Shown here: one piece after another, positions 45,130 through 54,759 of the stretch
How positions within the stretch are numbered: the first letter of the stretch is position 1
How the letters are laid out: every line of letters begins with the position of its first letter
Origin: Anastatus disparis
Taxonomy: Eukaryota; Arthropoda; Insecta; Hymenoptera; Eupelmidae
Direction of reading: 5' to 3'
Length of the DNA: 64,000 nucleotides
Assembly (NCBI GenBank): GCA_017163975.1
Contig: JAFFSR010000395.1
Span: 2,321,001 to 2,385,000, forward strand
Notes under the pieces: generated by a model
The model's database searches: none
What the model was told of the DNA's origin: nothing
Seen by the model: only the letters and a program-made list of their open reading frames with translations
Translations under genes and position numbers: made by a program

Positions 45130-45598
45130 CCCGATTTTCACATTCTTCTTTATTATTATTAATACATATCTGTATACGCTTATAGATTAAAATAAAAAAG
45201 GTGTATAAATATTAACTATAATTTATTAGTATTATCTGCGTGTATAATATAGTTAAAGTTTAGAATAATAGCGATCTACTTTATCTACACGATGCATATA
45301 AGTTAACACTAGAGAGTCTAGTGAATTTTAAAACTAGCATAAGTAATACAACAGTTGCGCCCTCTGCGGAACAAACTCACAACCTATGAATTTCATAGTT
45401 TCATTCTATATTCGTGTTCCTATCGTTTCTATGAAAGTATTACCTTTTTAATGGGAACGTTCACGTTCGAATTCCTTATTCAAATATTCGCGGGAACAAT
45501 AAGTCGCTGATCATGTGGTTAGAAGACGCCATTTTGAATATCATCGATAAAAACCATCTGAGCCATCGCGTGTTAAAAAAAAAATTTCAGCTGTTAAT
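45130..45598. other. Spacer, no gene seen
   Basis: AT-rich sequence between the tRNA-like unit and the spliced gene. I see no TATA box close to the next gene. Confidence 0.5.
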
Positions 45599-46025
45599 AT
45601 GCAACGATCGTAAGTATATTTTTATATTGTATTATTATTATTAATATGAAAATAAACAAACATTTATAATAATTTTTTAAATTTTTATTTCTAGAATTCC
45701 TTCAGGACCTCGATCGAAAATGATCGAGGCCTTTTTCATATTAGCAAAGAATGAATTTGGATCTCTGACCTCCTTCATTGATTATTTATTAAGATCTATT
45801 GATGATGTGGATGAAATAGAATCCTCATTTTATTTGGTATGGGCTTCCAAATTATTTGCATCATATACATCAATGATGCATGCTGTCATTCAACGCATAG
45901 CGATTGAGAAAGCCAAATTAGAAAAAGAAAAAATAATCGCAATAGCGAAAATTATTTCACGAAGAGCAGATGCTGATACCTTCTGCGAAATCATGGATAT
46001 AATTTTACATGATGATATTGTATAA
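45599..46025 (+). CDS. Unrecognised small spliced gene carried in the Polinton
   Basis: Exon 1 is 45,599-45,609 (ATGCAACGATC) and exon 2 is 45,695-46,025, with an intron starting GTAAGT and ending TTTCTAG. The joined frame starts MQRS then IPSGPRSKMIEAFF and ends at TAA 46,023, about 113 residues. The predicted protein is helical: an N-terminal segment with acidic SIDDVDEIESS, a middle FYLVWASKLFASYTSMMHAV, a heptad-like IAIEKAKLEKEKIIAIAKIISRR (possible coiled coil) and an acidic C-terminus. No signal peptide. It lies where Polintons may carry accessory genes. I do not recognise a family; it could be a captured host gene or a lineage-specific element gene. The alternative start ATG 45,720 would skip the intron. 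Confidence 0.55.
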
Positions 46026-46331
46026 TAAGGTTTTTTTATTATTTTTTTTCATTTGTTGTCAAGTGTTCATCCTTAAATCATGTAATTTTAATATGATATT
46101 TTTTATATGTCAAGTGTTCATTCTTAATATTATGTAATTTTAATATGATATTTTTTATATGTCAAGTGTTCATTTTTAATATTAAGTAATTTTAATACTA
46201 TATTTTTAATAAATAATATAAAATTCAAATTTTATTTGTTGATTTATTTACCCTCCATTTTATAACTTTTTTTTTTTTAAATAACATAATATAAGATTTT
46301 AACTCATGTAAGTGAAAAAAAAAATAAATAT

Positions 46332-47741
46332 CTTAGGCTTCTGGAATAACTTTCTATACTATTTTTTAAACATATTAAAGTTATATGCAAAATTTCAGAC
46401 CTCCATCTCTTTTAGTATCTGAGATATGAAAAATTGATTATAGTCGAAAAGGTCGATTCAAGACAAAATTCAAAAATACTGATTAATACTCTCAAATTGA
46501 TGTTCTTATAAATGTATATGACTATAAAATAGTTATAAACAATAAGATTTAAGTTATTATATTTTATACATTATAATCTATGATTTATAAGATTAAGCAA
46601 TATGTTTCAAACACTAAAACTAATTTTTGCAAAACATAGCTGCTATCGTTCCAAATTGAAATAGCAAATATCTGATATCTCTGAAGCTAGAGAACATAGA
46701 GATTTAAAAATTTTCATGAAGTTTGTTTCAACTAGTGATGAAAATAAAATACGACAATAGTTAAAATTTCACAAATAACAATGAATCCTTTAAATACAAT
46801 CATTAAATAAAATCATTTATATATTAATATGATTGATTTAGCTTAAAATATATGCCTAACTAATTTTTGCAAATATAGCGCTATCGTCCAAATTGAATAG
46901 CAAATATCTGATATCTCTGAAGCTAGAGAACATAGAGATTTAAAAATTTTCATAGAAGTTTGTTTCAACTAGTAGATGAAAATAAAATATCTACTTATGA
47001 CACAACTCATAAACTTTGAAATTTCATTCAAAAAAGTTATAGCTAAAAAATGAATCCATTTATTGTGTTATACAAAATTTATGCTCAAATCTATATTAAA
47101 ATATAATAAATCTAATATTTAACTTAAATAATGTAAAAAAAATATCATATGGGATTGATTTCAAGCATTAAAAGTAGTAGAAATGCACTAAAACTAATTT
47201 TTGCAAAATATAGCTGCTATCGTTCCAAATTGAAATAGCAAATATCTGATATCTCTGAAGCTAGAGAACATAGAGATTTAAAAATTTTCATAGAAGTTTG
47301 TTTCAACTAGTAGATGAAGATAAAATACTTGCTTATGACATAACTCATAAAGTTTAAAATTTGATTCAAAAAGTTATAGCTAAAAATGAATCCATTTATA
47401 GTGCTAGACAAAATTTATGCTCAAATCTATATTAAAATATAATGAATCTAATATTTAACTTTAATAATGCAAAAAAAATATCATATGGAATTGATTTCAA
47501 GCATGAAATAGATATGTAATATTACAATAAATTATTTTATGCTTAAATATTCTCACCAAAGCAATAAGTAATTAGATTTAAATTAATTCATATGCATTTT
47601 TCAAAAATATTAGTTATCGGCTTTTTCCACTATTATACATTTTTCATATCTCAAAAACTAAAAGAGATAGAGATCTGAAAATTTATATATAACTTTGTTA
47701 TATTTAAAAAATAATATAGAAAGTTATTCCAAGACTCTAAG
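46332..47741. mobile_element. 1.4-kb fold-back element with internal 330-bp tandem repeats
   Basis: The ends CTTAGGCTTCTGGAATAACTTTCTATA and CTTAGAGTCTTGGAATAACTTTCTATA (complement at 47,715-47,741) pair, and pairing continues for about 110 bp (CTCTTTTAGTATCTGAGATATGAAAAA and partner). Inside, a unit starting AAACTAATTTTTGCAAA and holding AGCAAATATCTGATATCTCTGAAGC occurs at about 46,616, 46,856 and 47,186; the last two are full tandem copies of about 330 bp. No coding capacity. It was inserted in the Polinton between the spliced gene and polB. Confidence 0.75.
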
Positions 47742-47744
47742 CTG

Positions 47745-48330
47745 ATTATTTCTTCATTTTCTCAATGCAAAGTGATATATTAAACTAGCGAAAGATTCAA
47801 TTTTTTATAAAAGTCATTTATTAGACCAATTTAAATTTATATTTACATGAAAGTTATAACATTTTAAATATATTTATTGAAAATCATTATTTAGTCTTAA
47901 TAAAAATTCTAAATTATTAGAAATTAACCTATAAAAAAGAAATTGTCTTTATTTTTTTCAAGTCTCAAATTGTTGGAGCTTTGAAAATTTTTATCTAAAC
48001 TAATAAGATAGGTTATGAAAGGAAAGGTTATATTTTTATTAATCTCAAGTTTAATTTATTGAAACAATAATAATTTTTCTTGTTGATGAATGATGAGAAT
48101 TCCAACCTATGCTCTCATAACCAGTCACATAACCTCTACAATCATTCCTAACCTTAAATCATGTATTTTATGATGAACCTTGCTGACTGAAGCGAGTCAA
48201 AGAAATGAATTTCAGAATCGAGCTCATCTTCTTTTATACTCGTGAAAAAGGTTAGGTCGAAAGTGGGAGTAAAACTTCAACACGTTTCTCCCCTCTTCGC
48301 GCGCGCATGCGTTCCCCCACCCAATCCTCG
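47745..48330. other. Spacer upstream of polB, no gene seen
   Basis: AT-rich until 48,240, then more GC-rich (CGCGCGCATGCG) as it nears the polB promoter. Confidence 0.5.
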
Positions 48331-48332
48331 CG

Positions 48333-48368
48333 TATATAAGAAGGCGCTTTCGAGAGGGCAACTCAGTT
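48333..48368 (+). promoter_or_regulatory. polB core promoter: TATA box and initiator
   Basis: TATATAAG at 48,333-48,340 and TCAGTT at 48,363-48,368, about 30 bases apart. The predicted leader of about 36 bases ends at ATG 48,400. Confidence 0.75.
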
Positions 48369-48399
48369 CATTGGGAATCATCGTCTTTGAAGAAGCATC

Positions 48400-50805
48400 A
48401 TGGCAACCGCAGAGTATTTCAAGTATACAGCACGTTTGCTGTTCGAATCGTATCAGCATACGATGGCCGGTAAAGCCAACGCTGACGATATACGTAGATG
48501 GCTTAATCTCGGTAACGCAGCTCTTGAAAACGCTAATTTGTTGAGTCGTTCGGTAAACTTAACTGTCGCGGATAAACAGAAACTGCAAGCTGCCGTAGCT
48601 CTTATCAAAAGTGTTTTAAAATTATTAAGTGCTCATCAAAGTGCAATTATAGGTTATGGTGTCGCTCCTGCTAATGATCCTAGAGTCAGTTGGGATGATG
48701 TTGACAGTGCATTCGAAAATCGAATTAAAACAGGTGTAATCACAAATCACAAGCATCTGGACATTCAACGTTTCTTGAAAGATGCTAAACGTGAATTGAT
48801 CACGCAAGTTAATAAGTCTCTGGAAGAGCATCCTGCTATAAAAGTTAATACAACATTGTCTGCTGAATATATGATTGTGAAAGATGATATTCAAACTTAT
48901 GACATCAAGTATTTCAATACAAAGACTGCTTATATATATTCAACAACTAACCTCGATGAGTGGTATGCATTGAACATTGAACAGCCCATCAGGACTGACA
49001 TGGAAGAATTTGCTGAACAGCAATCAGGCTGGACTCTACGAGCAATTCTGAATTTAGTTGTGGATATTAATAAATATAATCCTATGAGAGGAAGTAATTC
49101 ATTCGTTGAAGTGCCTGATTTTATTAAGAAAAAGTATGCTTGTGTAAACGTTCAGAACAAAGACGATCAGTGTTTCAAGTGGGCTATTCTGTCAGCTTTG
49201 CATCCAGTAAAGAGAAATCCTAATAGAATTTCATCGTATAAAAAGTATGAAGATGAATTGAATTTTGACGGAATAGAGTTTCCAGTGGATCCAAAAGATG
49301 TTGGAAAATTTGAAAAACAAAACGATATTTCTGTAAATATTTATTTTTTGAAAAAGACTGGAAATAAGTTCATTGTTCTACCGCGACATGTAACATCTAG
49401 CAAGAAAGATAGACATGTAAATCTTCTTTTAGTTGAGAAATATTACGTTGATGAAGAAGAAGAAGAAGAAGAAGAACTTGACGACTCTTTTAACATCATT
49501 GATTATAAACATCACTACGTTTGGATAAAAAATCTTTCTCGATTAGTGGGAAGTCAATTGAGTGCTACAAAACGTCAAACTCACATTTGTGATCGATGTT
49601 TGCATTATTTTTTAACGGCTGAAAAATTAGCAGTACACGTTACTGACTGCGAGAATTTAAACAAATGCAAAATTACTCTTCCAGACAAATGAGATAGTAT
49701 ACTGAAATTCAAAAATTTCACAAACAATATTCCTGTGCCGTTTGTAATTTATGCTGACTTCGAATGCTTGCTTCAATCAATAGAAAATGAAAAACGCGCC
49801 TATCAACTGCATGAGGCTTTCAGCGTTGGATATTTCGTCAAGTGTAACTACGATGACGCTTTATCAGAATATAAAAGTTATAGACAAAATGATCTATTAG
49901 ACGAAGCACCTGCCAAATGGTTTGTGGAAAATCTACACGCGTTAGCCTTGAAATTGCAAGATATGTATAAGAATCCACGACCAATGAGAGATTTGACACC
50001 ATTAGAAAAGATACGATTTGATAGTGCGCGTTTGTGCCATATCTGTCAAAAACCTTTTACTCCTGAAGAAAAAAAAGTGAGAGATCGCTGTCATCTCACT
50101 GGAGAGTAAGTATCAATATTTTTTTACAATCTTTATTAATTCTTGACTGAACAAACATTTTTTTTTTTCAGATATCGTGGACCTGCTCATAATGCATGTA
50201 ATATAATGTATCAAGATTCCCGCACGATACCAGTGATTTTTCACAACCTGAGTGGTTATGATGCGCACATTTTTATCAAAGAGATCGCTACATGCTTCCC
50301 TGGGCGAGTGACTCTTCTTCCACAAACAAAGGAAAAATACATTTCTTTCACAAAATTTGTGGAAGGGACAGACATTAACTTGCGCTTTATCGACTCGTTC
50401 CGATTCATGGCTTCGTCGCTGGACAAGCTGTCTTCATACTTGGAGAAGCACGACATCGTAGATAAAGTTTTTGAAAAAACCGATGGATATTCCACTGATC
50501 AAATCATGCTTTTAAAGAGAAAAGGTGTCTTCCCGTATGACTACATCAACTCTTTGAATAAGCTGGAAGAAATTGAACTTCCATCCAAAGAAAATTTCTA
50601 CAGCAGCCTATACCAAACTCACATGAGTGATGAAGATTATGAACATGCAAAACAAGTTTGGCAGACATTCAATATTCAAACACTCGGACAGTACTCTGAT
50701 TTGTATCTCAAGACGGATGTTTTACTCCTTGCTGAAGTGTTTGAGAATTTCAGAAAGATTTTAAAAAGTGTTTATTTATTTCGTATTATCCAACATACAG
50801 TATAA
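48400..50805 (+). pseudogene. Protein-primed family B DNA polymerase, truncated
   Basis: From ATG 48,400. The N-terminal region has a conserved Polinton block (W-TLRAILNLVVDINKYNP, FIKKKYACVNVQNKDDQCFKWAILSAL), an acidic EEEEEEEEL tract, and a C2H2-like CDRCLHYF...HVTDC. Exonuclease motifs follow: FVIYADFEC (Exo I) and [12 protein letters not shown] (Exo II), with a zinc pair CHICQKPF...DRCHLTG. A 66-base intron (50,106-50,171, GTAAGT to TTTTCAG) interrupts the exonuclease domain and the frame continues across it. TGA at 49,690 is an in-frame stop. The gene ends at 50,803 right after [13 protein letters not shown]: palm and thumb motifs are missing, so it cannot polymerise. It would normally replicate the element from a protein primer at the TIRs. 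Confidence 0.85.
50106..50171 (+). other. Spliceosomal intron in polB (66 bp)
   Basis: The donor is GTAAGTAT and the acceptor is a long T tract followed by CAG. Exon codons join to give [15 protein letters not shown], the form expected in the family. Confidence 0.8.
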
Positions 50806-50900
50806 AATACAAGATTTATGATATAAGCTCAAATGCTCTGATTAAAATAACATTGGATTCTTTGTGAGTATTAATTCTATATAAATCAATTATAAAATAT

Positions 50901-51824
50901 TTATTGGGCATCTGCTTTATCAATCCAACTATTATGAGAATTGTCAAAACCAAGCCACTTTACAAATACTTCATTTCCACGTCTTCTAAGAATCTTCTCC
51001 ACAAGATAGTAATCTGGATATTTGACGCTTTGTAATTCTTGTTCATAAAAGCCACCAGTGATTGGGTGATCTTTGTAATCCTGCAAGAGGTAAGTAACTG
51101 GTTTTGTCCTGCGGACCTGACGCACGGAAAAAATTTCAGTTGACCAGTTGGGTGTGTATCCTTTTTCGAATACTTGTTTTAACTTGCTTACTCGTACTTT
51201 GTCACCAACTTTGAACTTTGGTTTCTTTTCTATTAAATTAACATTACGCTTGAATCGTCGAAGAACTTCAGCTTCGTTTTCAGCTATAACATCTTTCGGT
51301 TTCATATTAATAGTCCGATGCTTCTCATCATTGTACTTCTCAATCAAATTGGAGATAATATCAATCCACTTGTAGTTACCACGTAAACTAAACTGTTTCC
51401 ACATTTTGTTTTTGAGTGTACGATTGAAGCGTTCGCAAAAAGACGCTTTGAGATTGCTATAAGTCGAGTAGAGATTGATTTTATATTGTTGCATGAGATT
51501 CTGGAAATTTGTATTATAAAACTCCTTGCCTCGGTCGGTGTGAAGATTCTTAGGCACTCTACCTTTTGTCAATACGGACTTCATAGCAACAGAAACATCC
51601 ACTCCAGTTTTTTGTTTTACAGGAACAGCCCAGGCGTATTTTAAAAAAACATCTATAATTGTAAGCATGTATTTGTAGCCTTTGTTTTCTCGAGAATAAG
51701 GTTGCATCTCTACCAAATCAGCTTGCCAAGTCTCATCCAAACCTCGCACATCAAACTTTCGGCGAGGATAATTACGACGTGCTGGCTTGTGAAGCTCTTC
51801 TACAAGTCTATGACGTTGTTCCAT
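50901..51824 (-). CDS. Polinton retroviral-type integrase with chromodomain
   Basis: 307 residues from the first ATG at 51,824, intact. The rve core has acidic residues at about D36 (TWQADLVEM), D97 (HTDRGKEF) and E131 (FCERFNRTLK). A basic SH3-like region (FKVGDKVRVSKLK...GYTPNWSTEIF) follows, then a C-terminal chromodomain (YYLVEKILRRRGNEVFVKWLGF...SWI), typical of Polinton integrases, which insert the DNA and make a 6-bp duplication. A full-length Polinton integrase usually has a zinc-binding HHCC domain ahead of the core; here only a trace precedes it. The start overlaps the upstream gene by 25 bases. Faces polB tail to tail, 95 bases apart. Confidence 0.9.
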   Translation of the reverse strand: MEQRHRLVEELHKPARRNYPRRKFDVRGLDETWQADLVEMQPYSRENKGYKYMLTIIDVFLKYAWAVPVKQKTGVDVSVAMKSVLTKGRVPKNLHTDRGKEFYNTNFQNLMQQYKINLYSTYSNLKASFCERFNRTLKNKMWKQFSLRGNYKWIDIISNLIEKYNDEKHRTINMKPKDVIAENEAEVLRRFKRNVNLIEKKPKFKVGDKVRVSKLKQVFEKGYTPNWSTEIFSVRQVRRTKPVTYLLQDYKDHPITGGFYEQELQSVKYPDYYLVEKILRRRGNEVFVKWLGFDNSHNSWIDKADAQ

Positions 51825-52195
51825 CGATGGTTATCGATTGACTGTTTTGCACTAACACTGATAATGCCTCCTTTTATAGTCTCAAGCTCCAACTGGCTTT
51901 GTATGAATTTCTTATCTAGCTCGTCTCTATGCACCTCTACAATTTTATCTAGGTTATTGAGATCACTTCTCAAACTAGATATTGAATCTAATAATTTTTG
52001 AACTTCCAAACGTACGATACGCTGTAAAGTATCTAAATTTACAGCTTCATTAAGTTGATTAGGTGATGCGAGATTACAAAGCCTCTTATTTTCCATATCG
52101 TACTGTCCATCTTTTGTGAGTTTATAGCCAATACCCGGAGGTCCTCGACTACCCTCACTTCGTTTGAGATTACGTCCGAATACATCGACGCTCAT
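51800..52195 (-). CDS. Fibre/coiled-coil-like virion protein candidate
   Basis: 131 residues. The N-terminus is MSVDVFGRNLKRSEGSRGPPGIGYKLTKDGQYDMENKRLCN: a basic start, a short collagen-like GSRGPPG turn and a shaft-like repeat. Next come ASPNQLNEAVNLDTLQ and a long heptad region (LEVQKLLDSISSLRSDLNNLDKIV...) predicted to form a coiled coil. I recall the same N-terminal pattern in proteins encoded by arthropod Polintons, without known function. A trimeric spike or fibre is an inference from the layout only. It sits in the leftward block between integrase and the next uncharacterised gene. Confidence 0.6.
   Translation of the reverse strand: MSVDVFGRNLKRSEGSRGPPGIGYKLTKDGQYDMENKRLCNLASPNQLNEAVNLDTLQRIVRLEVQKLLDSISSLRSDLNNLDKIVEVHRDELDKKFIQSQLELETIKGGIISVSAKQSIDNHRWNNVIDL
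51871..51878 (-). promoter_or_regulatory. TATA box for the integrase, inside the upstream gene
   Basis: TATAAAAG on the minus strand lies about 50 bases ahead of the integrase ATG, within the coding region of the fibre-like gene. TCAGTG follows at 51,861-51,856. Confidence 0.5.
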
Positions 52196-52226
52196 TTTGA
52201 TAATGCATGGTATAGGTGTCTACACC

Positions 52227-53174
52227 TCAATATATATAGCCTCCTTCACGTAACTCTTCTATAATTGAATGTATCTCATTTGTATGACTAGGGTTTCCAG
52301 CTTCTCTTTCAGCAATGAGTAATCGAAGTCTATCAACGAGTTCGTTTGCATCATCCCAGTATATGTAATCCATTCTCGTATCTCTTCTTGCAATTTTATA
52401 TCGAGGTAACGATCCTCCTCTTTTTTTCAATAAAATCAAAGGACTAATGATACTGTCGAATTTCTTACTTTTGTGCGTACGAATAGTCTCATCACTTCTG
52501 TAGCGTCGTTTGTGAGCATTAGTAGTTTCAAGAATCTTCTTGTAATTTTGCATATCATTATTGTTCATGTGACCTCTATCGGGATTTTTCATAATTAACA
52601 ATTCTAACAATCCTTTAGTTTTTGGATATTTTTTATCTTTTATACGAATGTTTTTCTCTTCGAAAAATAGAGGTGAGTCACCAATTAAGTAACTATTACC
52701 TTCCTTGCGCACTCCATAAACTTTATCCAATTGTTTTGATTGATCCTCATTGAGCATATGAATGTACTTATTATCAAGCAATAAATCATCTTCTTTTTCT
52801 AATTTCTGCTCACTTGCAGCTGATTCAAATTCAGTATCAACTTGTCGAATAGTATCGTTTAATGATGTATCTATAGCATCATCATCATCAATGGATGAAT
52901 AGGAAGGAATAGAAGACTGCAAGAAGGAGGAATAAGTATTATTGTTTTTCATGACTTTTTTTTTATTTTTTGCTATGTTACGTATAAAATCATTATTTTT
53001 CTCAGTAGTAGCAACGAGTTTCTGAAGAGGATCAACGATTGGTTTGAATGTTTCGCCAAATGCTCTTTCAATATTCTCTTTTCCAAACTTCAGCAAGTTA
53101 TATTTTCGTTTAACTGCATTGCGTGCTTGCACAAGTTGATGTAGAACATCTTTCTTTTGTCTAATGTCAGCCAT
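52227..53174 (-). CDS. Conserved uncharacterised Polinton protein (315 aa)
   Basis: An intact frame from ATG 53,174. It has an N-terminal charged helix (KDVLHQLVQARNAVKRKYNLLKFGKENIERAF), a low-complexity Ser/Asp region, then a conserved part: KQLDKVYGVRKEGNSYLIGD, FEEKNIRIKDKKYPKTKGLLELLIMKNPD, Y-KKIL..TNAHKRRYR, and a C-terminus GGSLPRYKIARRDTRMDYIYWDDANELVDRLRLLIAEREAGNPSH...IIEELREGGYIY. I recognise this family from arthropod Polinton copies but know no function. No membrane segment. Placement between ATPase and fibre-like gene suggests a virion or packaging role. Confidence 0.75.
   Translation of the reverse strand: MADIRQKKDVLHQLVQARNAVKRKYNLLKFGKENIERAFGETFKPIVDPLQKLVATTEKNNDFIRNIAKNKKKVMKNNNTYSSFLQSSIPSYSSIDDDDAIDTSLNDTIRQVDTEFESAASEQKLEKEDDLLLDNKYIHMLNEDQSKQLDKVYGVRKEGNSYLIGDSPLFFEEKNIRIKDKKYPKTKGLLELLIMKNPDRGHMNNNDMQNYKKILETTNAHKRRYRSDETIRTHKSKKFDSIISPLILLKKRGGSLPRYKIARRDTRMDYIYWDDANELVDRLRLLIAEREAGNPSHTNEIHSIIEELREGGYIY
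52231..52238 (-). promoter_or_regulatory. TATA box embedded in the stop region of the upstream gene
   Basis: TATATATA on the minus strand forms the last codons (Tyr-Ile-Tyr) just before TGA of the 52,227-53,174 gene and lies about 40 bases ahead of the fibre-like ATG at 52,195. Confidence 0.55.
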
Positions 53175-53215
53175 GTTGACACTTCAGCATACAATGATGA
53201 ATTGTTTTCTAAGGA

Positions 53216-53923
53216 TTATGTGCGCGCTATATTTATAGCAAAACAATCGAAGTCTTTTCCATATCTACCGGAATTGATCGAACTATCTTTGTCGATCATC
53301 AAAAATCCGTATTTATCATCAGTCCAACACTTGGAGCACAATTCTTTGAATTGCGCGTAAGTCATGTCAGAATTGACGTGATCGTCGTATAAGTGTCTCA
53401 AATTGACGTCATCTTGACGAAAAATCACTAACAAATTGACATTGTCTCTGCCTAGATGTTTTGGAATTCGAGCATAAGATTGACAGAGATAGAAACAATC
53501 AACATCTTTGTGTCTACCCATACAGAAGTAAGCTCTGATATTATCTTGTTTTTCACAGGCTACATCATCAAAAATCATGACAGAATTTGGAAGCGCATTA
53601 TCAGGGGCTACAACAGATTCGTGCTCACTAAAGGGAAAGTATTGTACACCTTCTAAAGGCTCTAGGAGGTCCTTCAAAAACTTGTACTTTGGTTGATTCA
53701 AAGACTTGGAGTAAACATAAACGTTTTTAAACCTGAGACCGTTGGGATGTGTTATTAGTGCTAACAGACTATTGGTTTTACCACAATTTGATGGACCGCA
53801 AAATACAGCTCGAATACTGTTTGGAAGTAAGTCTCCATGCCTCTTTAATTTCTTCTCATGCTCCACGATAGTGTCGAAATTTTCTATTGGTAGCTTAACG
53901 GATTGTTCTTTGAAATTCATCAT
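53216..53923 (-). CDS. Packaging ATPase (A32/FtsK-HerA type)
   Basis: 235 residues, intact. The Walker A motif is FCGPSNCGKTNSLLALI (about residues 41-57) and Walker B is SVMIFDDVACE (about 117-126). Other landmarks are FKNVYVYSKSLNQPKY and DVDCFYLCQSYARIPK. The size and motif order match the genome-packaging ATPase of Polintons and related viruses, which pumps DNA into capsids. It begins a leftward gene block from a divergent promoter shared with the PLA2 gene. The next gene starts 42 bases after its stop. Confidence 0.9.
   Translation of the reverse strand: MMNFKEQSVKLPIENFDTIVEHEKKLKRHGDLLPNSIRAVFCGPSNCGKTNSLLALITHPNGLRFKNVYVYSKSLNQPKYKFLKDLLEPLEGVQYFPFSEHESVVAPDNALPNSVMIFDDVACEKQDNIRAYFCMGRHKDVDCFYLCQSYARIPKHLGRDNVNLLVIFRQDDVNLRHLYDDHVNSDMTYAQFKELCSKCWTDDKYGFLMIDKDSSINSGRYGKDFDCFAINIART
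53230..53237 (-). promoter_or_regulatory. TATA box inside the 3' end of the ATPase gene
   Basis: TATAAATA on the minus strand lies within the last codons of the ATPase and about 60 bases ahead of ATG 53,174, with TCATCATTG about 35 bases downstream. Confidence 0.5.
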
Positions 53924-53929
53924 GATAGC

Positions 53930-53995
53930 ACGTCTGACGTACGAATGCTTGACCAGCTATAAATACAGGGCTTATATACCCAAAACCTCAGTCTT
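53930..53995. promoter_or_regulatory. Divergent promoter between ATPase and PLA2 genes
   Basis: Plus strand: TATAAATA 53,958-53,965 and TCAGTC 53,988-53,993, 30 apart. Minus strand: TATATAAG at 53,978-53,971 and TATTTATA at 53,965-53,958, with TCAGAC at 53,938-53,933. The gap between the two start codons is only 89 bases. Confidence 0.7.
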
Positions 53996-54012
53996 CATTT
54001 AGTCTTCGAAGT

Positions 54013-54759
54013 GTGATGATCGTATATAGACAACGACGACGTGGTCGCGGTTTTGTCAATAAGCTTCTTAATAGTCTTCCAATCGAGCTTCATATACCAG
54101 GATACCAATACTGTGGACCCGGTACGAGATTAGCTAAACGTTTAGCTAGAGGTGATCCAGGAATCAATCCTCTCGATAGAGCTTGTAAAGAGCACGACAT
54201 TGCTTATTCACAGAATCGTGATAACGTAGAAGCCAGAAACGCTGCTGATAGAATTTTAGCAGAAAAAGCTAATCAAAGAATTTCATCAAAAGACGCTAGC
54301 TTTGGAGAAAAAGCAGCTGCATTTGCAATTAAAAACATTATGAAAGTAAAGTCTACATTTGGAATGGGTATGAAGAAGAAGAAGAATAGGCCTTCTACCA
54401 CTTTCAATGCAATAGTTAAGGCTGCATCTAAATCAATTGTTCCTACAAAATGTGCTCGAAAAGCCATTCTGTCAGCTCTAAAAGGTGCACGAAGTGCTGT
54501 TAAAAAAGCAGGTGGTAAACAAAATGTAAAAATCCCACGTACTTTACCAGTTCCAAAGAAAGTAGGAGGTTTCTTGCCATTCCTTATACCAATCTTTGCA
54601 GGTTTGAGTGCTGTTGGTGGTATAGCTGGAGGTGCCGCTGGAATCGCTAAGGCGGTAAACGATTCCAAAGCCGCTAAACAACAATTTTTTAAAGAATTCT
54701 TTAAAAAAAAAAAAGATCCTCAAAGTAAAATTACCTCAAAGAGCACTTACCGATGCTGA
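54013..54759 (+). CDS. Phospholipase A2-domain virion protein
   Basis: ATG 54,013 follows the initiator by about 20 bases; 248 codons. The PLA2 core has the calcium loop YCGPGT and catalytic ACKEHDIAYSQ (His-Asp), as in parvoviral VP1 and adintovirus-type PLA2 domains, which act on membranes during entry. A basic middle region follows, then a Gly/Ala-rich hydrophobic stretch (GGFLPFLIPIFAGLSAVGGIAGGAAGIAKAVND), which may be membrane-active. After an A12 tract (54,713-54,724) the frame runs 11 codons to a stop, while protease coding continues in another frame. In related elements I recall the two domains as one protein, so a frameshift and linker loss are likely here. Confidence 0.85.
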   Translation: MMIVYRQRRRGRGFVNKLLNSLPIELHIPGYQYCGPGTRLAKRLARGDPGINPLDRACKEHDIAYSQNRDNVEARNAADRILAEKANQRISSKDASFGEKAAAFAIKNIMKVKSTFGMGMKKKKNRPSTTFNAIVKAASKSIVPTKCARKAILSALKGARSAVKKAGGKQNVKIPRTLPVPKKVGGFLPFLIPIFAGLSAVGGIAGGAAGIAKAVNDSKAAKQQFFKEFFKKKKDPQSKITSKSTYRC

